Of a stretch of DNA of 64,000 nt, positions 38,815 through 49,374 are shown piece by piece. The stretch spans positions 1,798,001 to 1,862,000 of the forward strand of contig OZ218956.1 of the NCBI GenBank assembly GCA_965112735.1. Reading direction: 5' to 3'. Below the pieces are notes generated by a model that saw only the letters and a program-made list of their open reading frames with translations, ran no database searches and was not told the DNA's origin. How positions within the stretch are numbered: position 1 is the stretch's first letter; every line of letters begins with the position of its first letter. Source of the DNA: Phaeosaccion multiseriatum. Taxonomy: Eukaryota > Ochrophyta, other classes. The position numbers were made by a program, and so were the translations under genes.

Positions 38815-40313
38815 GTTGAAGTTTTTGCTTGCTTTGCCTTGCTGGCCTTGCTGGCGTTGCGCATACACACGCACACGTACCTGTTTGCCGTGCGTCTTTG
38901 TCTTGCTGGCCTGGTTGCCTTGCTTGCCTTCCTTGCTTTGCTTGCCTCTCGTACTTGCTTGCTTGTGCGTGTGTGTCCCATCAAAATCCGGTGCTATCCT
39001 CTCCCTCTCCCCTACATAAAGCTCTCTCCCTGTCCCCAACCCTTACCCTTTTCCTTCCCTTCAGCTTCGAGTTCTCTGGTCACTACCTCTGCTGCTTAGC
39101 CGAGGCCCTCTACAGTGGAGTGCACGTCACCTTCCGCTTCGACTCGGAGCAGGCCCGCAGGGACAACATATCCGCCGTGCATAAGCGCCTTCAGCAGCAG
39201 CAACAGCAGTTTGTGGTACAGCAGCACAGGAAGGAGAAGGAGAAGGACAAGAAGAGGCACAGCAGCAGCAGCAGCTCGAGCAGTAAGGGGCGTCGACTTC
39301 GTACCAGTGATGGTGGGGGTGGGTGTAGTGGGAGGAGGGAGACAACAGAGCTGCTCAGTGCTTTCCGCTACCTGCGTCTCTTTGTGAGAGGTGGCAAAGG
39401 AAACACCACACGGAACTTGTTGTATCGGACCAACGGAGGCAACAGGGTCCTTCACCCCAGCTACGAGACGCATGCCCTTGCCCTATGGACAGAGTGAGTG
39501 GAAGGGGGACGAAGGGGGCTGAAGGGGGAAGGGGGAGAGGAGGGCAGGGGAAGGGAACAGCAGGGGAGCGTCCAAGCGTCGTCGTCTGGAGCGTGATACC
39601 GGCTACCTGCGGTTACCTGCCGCTTCTCAGGGCCTGATTTGTGCCATACGGCCTTTAATGCCTCCTTCTCCTCCTCCTCCTCCTCCTCCTCCTCCTCCTC
39701 CTCCTCCTCCTCCTCCTCCTCCTCCTCCTCCTCCTCCTCCTCCTCCTCCTCCTCCTCCTCCTCCTCCTCCTCCTCCTCCTCCTCCTCCTCCTCCTCCTCC
39801 TTCTCCTCCTCCTCCTTCTCCTTCTCCTCCTTCTCCTCCTCCTCCTCCTCCTCCTCCTCCTCCTCCTCTTGTGTCAGGCTGTATCTGCGCAACACTCCGG
39901 TGCTTCACCACCGGGCGTCCCATCCTTCGGAAGTGGTGTGTCTGCGGCAGCGACTCCACTCTCTCTCCACCTTTGTGGAAAACATGACAGCGCCAAGCTT
40001 CGGCGGCGCCAGCAAGAAGGGCCCAGGGGGGAAAGACTCAGAAGAAGCAGGAGCAAGAGGAGGAGAAGGAGGAGGGGAGTGGAGTGGTGGCGGCGGCGGG
40101 ATGGCAGCCAACGGTGGCGTGTGGGGGTGGTTGCACTGGGCAGTGGGGCTGCCACGCGTCAACTCATGGGAGCGAGTGAAGCTCGTGTGGCTGGGAGTGA
40201 TGCTCGCCTTAGTGGCGGTGGCTCTGGGAGGGGAGGCGCTTCGGAGGACGGGGGTGCTGATCATCAGTCCGGATGCTTTCGACGGTCTGATGTGCGGCCT
40301 GGGGTGGTGGTAG
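31283..40313 (+). CDS. C2-GRAM myotubularin-family phosphoinositide 3-phosphatase with C-terminal membrane segment
   Basis: Predicted to hydrolyse PI3P or PI(3,5)P2 on endomembranes. Exons 31283-31530, 31816-31927, 32185-32706, 32899-33084, 33758-33877, 34139-34201, 34645-34802, 35340-37197, 37476-37586, 38034-38266, 38512-38760, 39065-39493 and 39878-40313 join in phase to give 1574 aa. Residues 60-330 form a C2 domain ([38 protein letters not shown]) with a Ser-rich insertion. A GRAM/PH-like part follows ([29 protein letters not shown]). The phosphatase has [44 protein letters not shown] and the intact CX5R loop HCSDGWDRT (Cys about 1212, Arg about 1218), so it looks active. A single hydrophobic segment ([15 protein letters not shown], about 1530) near the end suggests membrane anchoring. 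Exon 8 holds about 470 low-complexity residues between GRAM and the catalytic core. Confidence 0.87.
33155..33515. repeat. (GTGTGTGAGAGA)n tract
   Basis: Alternating GT and GA dinucleotide blocks, about 360 bp, starting close to the 5' splice site of myotubularin intron 4 (33085-33757). Confidence 0.9.
34259..34282 (-). repeat. Dispersed element, exact core, intronic
   Basis: GGTATCACCAACTGCCGCTG in myotubularin intron 6 (34202-34644), followed by CTG and GGT triplets. Confidence 0.85.
34912..35268. repeat. 174-bp tandem duplication inside an intron
   Basis: Two nearly identical copies sit 174 bp apart in myotubularin intron 7. Each carries GTCAGGATACTCTGAAAGC, CTAAAGGTCTTCCAACG and GTTTGTTTGTTTATTCC. 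They differ by a C-run expansion (35125-35138), a C/T change and small changes at the end. A third partial copy of the end segment (CCAACCCCTCTACCCGG) lies at about 35277. Confidence 0.9.
36063..36081 (+). repeat. Dispersed element, exact core, coding (EQLVIQQ)
   Basis: GAGCAGTTGGTGATACAACA in myotubularin exon 8. Confidence 0.85.
36169..36212 (+). repeat. Dispersed element, exact core, in CAG tract (QQLVIQQ)
   Basis: The core is flanked on both sides by uninterrupted CAG triplets in myotubularin exon 8. This is a type example of the element. Confidence 0.9.
37441..37461 (-). repeat. Dispersed element, degenerate, at a 3' splice site
   Basis: CTGTACCACAAACTGCTC lies 15-35 bp upstream of the acceptor at 37474-37475 of myotubularin intron 8, within the pyrimidine tract. 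Confidence 0.55.
37751..38033. repeat. (CCCT)n polypyrimidine tract up to a 3' splice site
   Basis: About 280 bp of CCCT/CTCC units run directly into the CAG acceptor of myotubularin exon 10. Confidence 0.9.
39202..39226 (+). repeat. Dispersed element, degenerate, coding (QQFVVQQ)
   Basis: CAGTTTGTGGTACAGCAG in myotubularin exon 12, two mismatches to the core, still between CAG triplets. Confidence 0.55.
39663..39870. repeat. (TCC)n polypyrimidine tract up to a 3' splice site
   Basis: About 200 bp of TCC units ending a few bases before the acceptor of the last myotubularin exon (39878). Confidence 0.9.
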
Positions 40314-41188
<875 letters not shown>

Positions 41189-41399
41189 TCAGCCGCTCCA
41201 GCTATCAAGGTAAGCCTCCACTCCTCCCTCCCTTGTTGCAGCGGTGGGTGGCTGTGCGTCTCGCCTGGTCTCATGAATGAAGCTTCGCAGAGCCGCAACC
41301 ATGGGTTCTCTGACGGACGGTTGGACTCGCACACCTACCTCGGTCATCATCTTTGCCAATTGAGAGCCACAGAGGATCCACTCCTCCTCCTCATGCTTC

Positions 41400-41430
<31 letters not shown>

Positions 41431-41438
41431 TCTGCTGC

Positions 41439-41473
<35 letters not shown>

Positions 41474-44401
41474 CACCAACTGCTGCTGCTCTCGCCACTG
41501 CAACCATAGGGCCACGACTGGGGCGAACGATTCATCGTTGGGGATACCACGCCCGCGCCTCTCCGCCCCGCCTTTCCATTCTCGGTGTCCATCGTCGCCA
41601 GCTCCAACGTCCCCCATCCACCCCCCTCCTTCCACTTCCCCTCCTCCTGCTCCTCCTCCTCCTCCTGCTCCTCCTCCTCCTCCTCCTCCCCCTCCCCCTC
41701 CCCCCCGTCCTTCGCTGTTGCTGCCGTCGATCATCAGCCTGAGTAGCTCCAGCCCGAGAGAGAGAGACGGACACGTGGCCAAGACCCTGTTCCACACCTC
41801 CACCCCGACCTCGCCCACCAACCCGCTCTCCACAGCGTCGCCAGCCACGCCCACGACGGAACTAAAGTCGTACTCGGATAGCAACTCCCCCCGGGGTTGC
41901 GGCATCGCGCTTGCCCCCCAGGAGCACGCGAGAAGCACGTTTTGAAACGTGGAAGCATCTGGCGTTACACCTTCCGTCTCCCGCATCTCTCGGTACAGGG
42001 ACAGGGCAAGTTGGTGATCCCCTGCAGACTTGCACGTCGCCAGCACCGCATTGAAGGCAAACAGGTCTGGTGCCAAGCCCCTGCTCCTCATGGATTCGAA
42101 CAGGCGCACCGCCTTGACGTGGTCGCCAGCCTTGCCCAGCAGGATAATGGCGGATGTAAGTACGTGGCCATTGGGCAGCAATCCACCCGTACTGCTGCTC
42201 ATCTCCTCCAGCAGGTCGAAGATCTCTTCACTGGAGAAATCGCTCGTGCGCAGCAAAGCGTTGTACGTGTAGGCGTTGGGGGGCACTCCGGCGTCTCTCA
42301 TCCAATTCAACACCTGCACAGCCGACGCGGAGTCCTTCGCCCGAGCACAGGCGGTCATGACAGTGCTGAAGCTGACGACGTCCGGCCTAATGACCACGTC
42401 TTCCTTTCCCTGCTGCCGCCGGTCCGGGGCACTGCCATCGTCCCTCACACGCCGCTCCTCCTCCTCTTCCTCCTCCTCCTCCTCCTCCTGCTGCTCCTGC
42501 TGCTGCTGCTGCTGCTGCTGCCGCTTCCCCTTCTCCGCCTCCTCCCTGAGGGTCTCCTCCTGCCCCAGCACCACCATGTCCTTCAGCAAAGCTACTGCCT
42601 CTTCGCACCTTCCTGCCTCAGCGAGAGCCGTCAAGGCAGTGTTGTACATGATCAAGTCTCCTTGTCCTCCCCCTCGTCCTCCTCCTGTTGCTGTCCCCTG
42701 CACACCTCCTCTTCCTCCTCCTCCTCCTCCTCCTCCTCCTCCTCCTCTTCCCCCACCGTCCTGGGCTTGTGCATGGCCCCTTCCCCTTCCCCTTCCCCTT
42801 CCCACAAAGTCATCAAAGAGCTGCATCGCCTGGTCCAGGCGGCCGTCCCTGCTGAGTGCTCGGACAGCCACAGACACACCTGTGGCATCAAACTCGACTT
42901 CGAGGGCCTTCATTTGCTCCAAGAACACCGACGTCGAGCCAGGCAGAGCAGTCATTGCAGCCGTGTACACGACCCCCTCCCTCACCGCCCTCTCCGCCAC
43001 GGAGAATCGAGCCTCGGCGGCGGCGACCCTCGCTGCCGCGACCCTCGCTACTTCCGCCACATCATCATGGTCCGCAGTGTTCGCTTCCCTCCCTTGTGCC
43101 TCTGCGCCTCCTGTTCCTCCTCCTGCTCCTCCTCCTCCCTCTTCTCCCTCTTCTCCTCCTGTATCACCAACTGCTTGCCTTGCACTTTGCAGGGCTGCAC
43201 GGGCGCGGCCTTCCTCTTGGAGGAGATCTTGAACCACAAGGCGCACTAAATCCGGCCTCCCGAGCTTCTGACACGCGCCAATCAGCGTGCTGTATGTATT
43301 CTCGTTGGGCTGCACCCCTGCTAACTTCATCTCTGACATCAGGGCGAACACACGAGAGATAGGCCTCTGGTGGCCGCCCTCTGCCCTTCCACCGTCTTGT
43401 CTTGCTGTACCACCAACTGCTGATGTTACCGTTGAAGGTGATGGGAGTACTCGCTCTCCCTCTGCTCCGCCTTCTCGTGAAGGAGGCGGCGGTGGTGGTG
43501 GTGCTGCTGCTGCCACTGCCGCTGCCTCTCCTGCTGCCACTGCCGCTGCCTCTCCTGCTGCTTTTGCAGCTGGGGTCGCTGAATAGCCATACGCTGCTAT
43601 CGCCGCTGTGTAAGTGATAACGTCTGGATGGAGTCCTGCCGCCCTCATTTCTCGCAGCAAAGCCTCCACCCCTTTGACTCGGCCGTGCTTACCCAGGGCT
43701 GACACTGCGCTATTGTAGATATGTCCGTTGAAAGGCACACCCCTCTGTCTGGCCTCCTCCAACACGACAGGTACCCTTGCCCACGAGCCACACTTCTTAA
43801 GCTCCTGCACTACACGGATCTGCATGCCCTTTTCCGCTGCTGCTGCAATCGCCGCTGTGCGAGTGATGGTGTCTGCATGGAGTCCTGCTGCCCTCATTTC
43901 TAGCAGCAACGCCTCCATCTCTTCAACTCGGCCGTGCTTGGCCAGCGCTGACATTGCGCCATTGTAGATGTAGCTGTTGAAAGGCACGCCCGTCTGCCTG
44001 GCCTCCTCCAACACGACAGGTACCCTTGCCCACGAGCGACACTTTCTTAGCTCCTGCACTACACGGATCTGCATGCCTTTTTCCGCTGCTGCTTGGGTCT
44101 TGCTGCTTGCCTGTGCGGCTCCTCTTCCTGAGGTCGGGTGTTCATCGCCTCGATCTAAAGAAGAAGCTGCGTAAGATCCGTTGGGAGCCAGATGTAGCGG
44201 CGAGGAAGGAACGTCCACCAGCGCCCAGCGCACGGGCCTCGGTCTTACACGCCGTGCTCCCTCTCTCGCAATCGGGCAAGGCAAGAATGACTCACAAGTA
44301 GAAGAGTACCATCGCGGCGGCTGATGCTGCGAAGCAACCTCTGGAGTTGACAAGGGGTGGCAGGGGAACAGCATCTCTTTTCTCTCCCTTCCTGTCCCCA
44401 C
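41189..44401 (-). CDS. Pentatricopeptide-repeat protein (intronless)
   Basis: A single frame of 1070 aa. PPR units are clear, for example YNGAMSALAKHGRVEEMEAL, YNSAVSALGKHGRVKGVEAL, YTAAMTALPG, YNTALTALAEAGRCEEAVAL, FSTVMTACARAKDSASAVQV and FNAVLATCKSAGDHQLAL. PPR proteins bind organelle RNA for processing, stability or translation; the target is unknown here. The first 40 residues from the ATG at 44371 are low in acidic residues and could be an organelle presequence. Two blocks of about 84 residues at 43832-44081 and 43580-43831 are near-identical (both contain EKGMQIRVVQEL and SWARVPVVLEEARQ), a recent internal duplication. Gly, Gln and Glu runs and three dispersed-element copies interrupt the repeats. 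An acceptor-less single exon is unusual in this window but matches the other PPR gene. Confidence 0.82.
41398..41490 (-). repeat. Dispersed element, exact core, in CTG tract, coding (QQLVIQQ)
   Basis: The core GTATCACCAAC lies at about 41470-41480 within CTG/CTT triplets in the PPR gene, giving a Gln/Lys-rich insertion near the C-terminus. Confidence 0.88.
43158..43176 (-). repeat. Dispersed element, exact core, coding (KQLVIQE)
   Basis: CTGTATCACCAACTGC in the PPR gene, with TCC triplets rather than CTG on one side. Confidence 0.82.
43403..43423 (-). repeat. Dispersed element, degenerate, coding (AVGGTA)
   Basis: CTGTACCACCAACTGCTG in the PPR gene, one mismatch, read in the Ala frame. The neighbouring copy at 43158 is in the Gln frame, so both frames occur in one gene. 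Confidence 0.65.
43580..44081 (-). repeat. Tandem duplication of about 250 bp in the PPR gene
   Basis: The two halves share long identical stretches such as CTCCTCCAACACGACAGG and CTACACGGATCTGCATGCC. Each half covers about 2.4 PPR units, and the duplication keeps the reading frame. Confidence 0.85.
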
Positions 44402-44570
44402 GCCCCCCTCCTTGTAGCCGTCGTTTACGATGATTGTTTTTTTGTCGATTGTGACTAAGCACCGGATTCAGTTTAAATTTCAGTCTCTACTTGGTGGACT
44501 TGGGTCCCCACTCTGCGTCCACAGCCGCTCAGGGGACGAGCAAGGGGATAAGGAGGTGGAGAGGGGGGAC
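44402..44570. promoter_or_regulatory. Shared 5' interval, PPR and YCII genes
   Basis: 169 bp between divergent starts, with a short T-run (44438-44444). If the PPR start is at 44371 the gap is about 200 bp. Confidence 0.45.
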
Positions 44571-47419
44571 ATGGTGTTGCAGACAGCACCTGTGCTACTA
44601 GTGCTGCTGGCGAGTAGTTGCCAAGCGTGGGTAGCGCCTTGGGGCGCCCTGGTGCGGCGGAGTAGCCACGCATCTCAGCACCAGCAGCATTCGAGGCCAG
44701 GAGCTCACCACCATGCCCACCATAGACATCACCATCAAACAAGTAGTAGCAGCGGCAGAGGGCGGAGCAGAGGGTACATCAGACGGGGGACAGCGAGGAG
44801 ACTGGTAGGCGCAAATGCATGGGTGGACACATGTAGCGGAAGCGGCGGTGGCCGGAGCAGGAGAAGAGTGGAGGTACGGCTATGTTTGGAGATGATGTTG
44901 AGCAGTGTTCGCCGCCTAGCAGCAGCCAGAGAAGCAATGTTTCGCAAGTAGCAAGCACTCCTGTGGTGCTATTGACCACAGCCAGGGAAAGGACTGCCAG
45001 TCGGCAACGGCAGTCTGTGTGGCCAATGCTTGGCAGCTCTTTGTTGGTAAACAATGTCTTCTCGCGTGGGCTGGAGGTTGCATTGCGCTGCGGTTTATAG
45101 CTGCTTGTCTTTGAGAGTAAGGCAACCCTATTCCCCGCTTCTTGCATGTAAATCCTTTTCCGCTGATGCTAATTCGTATTCTCTCTCGCTGTCAGGGCCA
45201 CCAGTGCGGCTCGGCAAGGCTTCGCGTCCCCCCACTGTACGCATCGGATGAGGAACAGGCATATGGAGAGGAGATGGAGGAAGACGAAGACGGGGCCGCC
45301 GCCGTAGCAGAGGAAGGTGCCTCTGCGCAAGAAGACGCAGAAGAAGACGAGGAAGAAGATGACGAGGATTACAGCGGTGTACTGGCCCAGAACTTAGAAA
45401 AACTGGGGTCCAACGACGCTGACAAGGCGGCGATGTATACGGGCAGCTACGTGCCCAAGAAGGGGGCAGGGGTGGCCCTGGAGGAGTGGCCGGAATATCG
45501 AAAGCGTCTCAAGGCCGACTTCATCGCGGCCAAGCGAAGGAGGTTGGAGGACATGGAGTATGAAGATCCATCAGGCTGGAAGGGAGACGGCACCGACTCA
45601 GCAGAGGTGATTCGTAAGCGGTGGAACCCCGAGGGGCTCGACGAGGGCCTGACGTGGAGGCAGCTCAACTCGAGCGATGTGCAGTACTATCCTCCAGATG
45701 TGGACGTGGATGACGGGGGGTTGACCTTTAGCGTGGACTACGTGGAGCAGTTGGACCCCTGGGAGAAGGTTCTGCACACTGCGTTTGTGGTGGTGCAGCT
45801 GGACAGACCGGAGAAGATTTTTTGGGAAAAGGTTCGGCAGCCCAACATGGTGGAGCGCATGAAGTGGTCCAGGTGAGTCAGTAAGTCAGTGAGGAAGGAA
45901 GGAAGCCAAGTCGGTGAGTCAGGTCGGTCGGTCAGTCATTCAGTCAGTCAGTGAAGACAGTCAGTGAGTCAGTCAATCAGTCAGCCAGTCCATCCGTCAG
46001 TCAGTCAGTCAGTCAGTCAGTCAATCGTTCGATCAATCAGTCAGTCCGTCAGGCAGCAAGTCAGTCAGTGAAGAAAGATAGGAGTGTCTGCCTGTTGGGT
46101 ATATACCCAAGTCCAACCGGAAGGGAAAGCTCTCTGCCTAGTGGGTCGGTCGGTCTGGTCGGTCGGTCTGTCTGTCTGTCTGTTTGTGTGTGTGTGCTCA
46201 TGTACGGGATGCAGATTGTGGACTGCCCCCCCCCCCCATTCTCCCCAAGTCGTGCTGGGAGTGTTTTCCACGGACTCTCCTCCTCACCCTCTCTCCTTCT
46301 CTCTCACTCGCTCACTCACGCACTCACTCACTCATCTACCACCCGCTCACTCACTCTTACGCTCGTCGCGCTTCCCTCCTCCCTCCTTGCCTCCTTTGTC
46401 CTCCCCCCCCCTCCTTGCTCGCCTCCCCCCCCCCCCCCTGCCTTCCTCTTTCCCCTCCCCTCCTCCCTCCTTGTTCTCCCCCTCCCCCCACCTATGTCCC
46501 CACCCGAAACAGACGAGGCAACCGCGAGCTTCACAAGGGCATGAGCCCTTCGGCGGTGGTTAAGTGGGATAAGGTAATATATTCCAGGGACAAGCAACGC
46601 GTAGTGGGGAACATTGCGTGCATCCGTGCACAGAACGAGGTGAGCGAGTAGCAGCCATAGAGGCCAAGGCTTATCAAGACCAAGGGCTTATCAAGTCGTT
46701 GAAGACCAAGGCTAAGCAGAAGTCTATGAAGACCAAGGCTTATCAAGTCAATCAGCAGTCCCATAAGTGTATATTCCGTCCATTTCATAGCCTAGTCTAT
46801 AGAGTACTGTCCATAGGGTATTGTCCGTCCTACCCCCACGCCACCACACTCCACTCCTGTCCACCTCACTCCACTTCACTCCATCGCAGTCCAGTCCGCA
46901 TTTGGGTATAGTGTAGTGGCTGGATAGAGGTGGTAGGGGATTGAATTGAGCATGGAGTACAGGAGTTCGGCAAATGTAACTACAGGTGCATGTTGAAGTG
47001 GTGTTCCTATGCTGTTGTGCACCTCTCTCACACGCACACTCTTTCACACGTATCCACACGACACACCCGCTCACCCCTCACACGCACACACGCACACACC
47101 CCTCACACACACACGCACGCACCCACAGGTGGACCTGAACCGGCTTCTAGAGCAGGACCCTTACCACAACGCCAAGCTCTACAAGAGCCAAAGGGTGTAC
47201 CGCTTCAAGCAGCACTTCGGAGATGACCTTGATTGGGCCCCCTCCCAATTCCCCTACTTCATGTTATGCATGAACAAGAAGGGGGAGGAGTACGCAGATC
47301 TGCATAGGGAAACGGCGGAGCCCTACTATAAGTATCTGCAGGTGTGTGTGCGTGTGCGTACGCATGACTACACTACGTCTCTTGATATCTCCCTCCATCT
47401 CTTTGTCCCATCTCTCCCC

Positions 47420-47466
<47 letters not shown>

Positions 47467-48827
47467 ACCCCCCCCCCCCCCCTCTATACCACACACACAC
47501 ACACACAGTCGACGGGCGGTGCCAATGAGGTCGGCACTTTATACCCTCTCGAATCGGAAGTGGAGCAGCAGGGCGTGAGGGACGACCCCGTAGGAGAGCT
47601 TCTCTTCTTCTGCATGCCCACCCTGGAGCAGGCCAGGCGCGTTCTGAGGAACGATCCGCGCTACAAGAAGGGTCTCTACGACTCGGTGCGTGCGTGCGTG
47701 CGTGTGTGTGTGTGCTCGTGTGTGCGTTTCGTCTCAGGGGGCGAGGGGGGAGGGGCAGGGAAAGAAGATGGGGGGGGAGAGAAGAACAAGAGGGATAGGT
47801 TTCCCCTCCCAGTCACATGCGCATGGATGTGTGGAACATGCAAGATAATTTCGCAGTCCTCAACATTGCTTTGGATTCTGTCTCTTTCATACCCACCCTC
47901 TTGCTTGCAGTTGGTTTTTCCTTGTGCCAACCCGCTCGGATATCTTCTTTCGTTGTTGGTCCATACTCTCACACACACATGTGCTGTTGCCCCCCCAAAC
48001 AACACAAAAAGGTGGTGCTTCGACGGTACAACGACAAGGATGTCAGCGGCCTTCATACCCTCACCAAGAGTTTCGGTGACCCGCTGAGAGACTGGATGGT
48101 AGCAGAAGGCCTGGACGACGAGATGGACTTTAAGGCTGAACAGGACTACTACAGGACCAAGGGACTGCTGGATGCCATTTTGGGCAATTACGGGGAGCAG
48201 GAGAAGCGGTTGAAGGGCAGGAAGGCGAGGAGGGAGAGTCAGGCGGCGTCCAAGGAGCAGGAGAAGAAGGACAAGCGGCAAAAGAAACTCGCGAGACTGG
48301 CCAAGAAGAAGAAGGCCATGGCGGAGGCCGATGTGATGATTGCCGAGAGGGATGCGGCCATGCTTCGTGAAGCCTCCATGGAGGACGATGGAGATGGAGA
48401 TGATGATGATGAGGAGGAGGAGGGGGAGGAGGAAGAGGAGGAGGAGGAGGGGCAGCAGCGGCGGAAGGGGGTGGTGGTGGGGGTGGCAAAGAGCGACGAC
48501 GACGACGGGGACGAGGACGATGAGGAGGGTATGGGAGAGGAGGAGGCGGAGGACCCAAATGACGGGTACACTCCGGCAGGAGAGCCAGCAAAGGGGTGGA
48601 CGGAGTACGGCGATGACGAGAATGACGAGGATGACGATGATGAGGACGACGAGGAGGAGGATGAAGGCTTCAGCGCAGGGGGGGCGGGGGACCCGAGTGC
48701 CGCCTGGGGCTCCGACGACGGCAGCGACGATGTAATCGGTCTTCTCCCCGAGGAGGAGGAGGGGGGGGGGGGGATCGGAGTGAGCTCCTTAGAGGACATC
48801 ATGGATGACGAGGAGGACATGAACTAG
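44571..48827 (+). CDS. Plastid-type preprotein with two YCII-like domains and an acidic tail
   Basis: Exons 44571-44873, 45196-45872, 46513-46639, 47129-47341, 47509-47685 and 48012-48827 join in phase to give 770 aa. The start MVLQTAPVLLVLLASSCQAW is a signal peptide followed by WVAP, then a basic, Ser/His-rich stretch without acidic residues. This is the bipartite, ASAFAP-like pattern of complex plastids (here Trp at +1). After an acidic segment come two YCII-like units: LHTAFVVVQLD to VVGNIACIRAQNEVDLNRLLEQDPYHNAKLY (about 295-390), and FPYFMLCMNKKGEEYADLH to LLFFCMPTLEQARRVLRNDPRYKKGLY (about 410-510). Both keep the family's DPY/DPRY-G/A-LY ending. YCII domains are ferredoxin-like folds with poorly known roles. 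The tail is Lys-rich, then nearly all Asp/Glu. The exon 1 donor at 44874 is inferred from phase and a GAG/GTACGG match. Confidence 0.72.
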
Positions 48828-48849
48828 GGCGCTTAGAGCTTAATAGGAC

Positions 48850-48869
48850 TGCTGTATCACCAAGTGCTA
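48850..48869 (-). repeat. Dispersed element, one mismatch, intergenic
   Basis: GCTGTATCACCAAGTGCTAA just after the YCII stop, with a CTG run 10 bp further on instead of directly attached. Confidence 0.65.
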
Positions 48870-49065
48870 ATGCCTGCTGCTGCTGCTGCTGCTGCTGCCA
48901 GCTGTGACTCTGTTGCTGCACCGCGTTGGTGGTGGGGCTGGGCGGGGAGCAGAGAGCTTTAGACGGGACAGGTGGCTAGTGGTGGTGCAATAGGGACATG
49001 TGTGGCCGGGTGTGTGTGTGTGTGTGTGACAGACAGGGTTGATGCACCTGCACCGCTCAGCACAG

Positions 49066-49085
49066 CACAGCAGTTGGTGATACTT
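49066..49085 (+). repeat. Dispersed element, exact core, intergenic
   Basis: CACAGCAGTTGGTGATACTT, in the opposite orientation to the copy 216 bp upstream and with almost no triplet tract. Confidence 0.8.
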
Positions 49086-49374
49086 AGTACATCATAGCAA
49101 GGGCTCACCGCAAGCCGAACAGAAGCTTTTGCTTGGCGCGGTGGGGGATTGGGGCATGGCCATTTAGTTGCAGGCGATCTCTTTGCAACTCAACATTATA
49201 TACAAAAAAATAGATATACAATATGCATAGGGAGGGAAAAAAAAGAAGTGGCTAAATATTGATTGAGTCTTGTGGGGAAGAAATGTCGGAGAGACAAGGG
49301 CTGAAGAAGGGCAGAAGAGGACATATTCAAAAGCCACTCCGTGTAGGTCGAGACTGCCGGGCCTAACATAAAAC

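Larger units (their letters stand above)
48828..49374. other. Convergent intergenic interval holding an inverted pair of elements
   Basis: 547 bp between the YCII and PPR-Smr stops. It contains two dispersed-element copies in opposite orientation (48850 and 49068), a CTG run and a (GT)n run between them, and A-rich DNA at 49200-49250 that could carry polyadenylation signals. Confidence 0.55.

Noticed and set aside
39461-39959. Poly-Glu and poly-Gly frames on the minus strand
   Set aside because: They are the complement of the TCC polypyrimidine tract in the last myotubularin intron.
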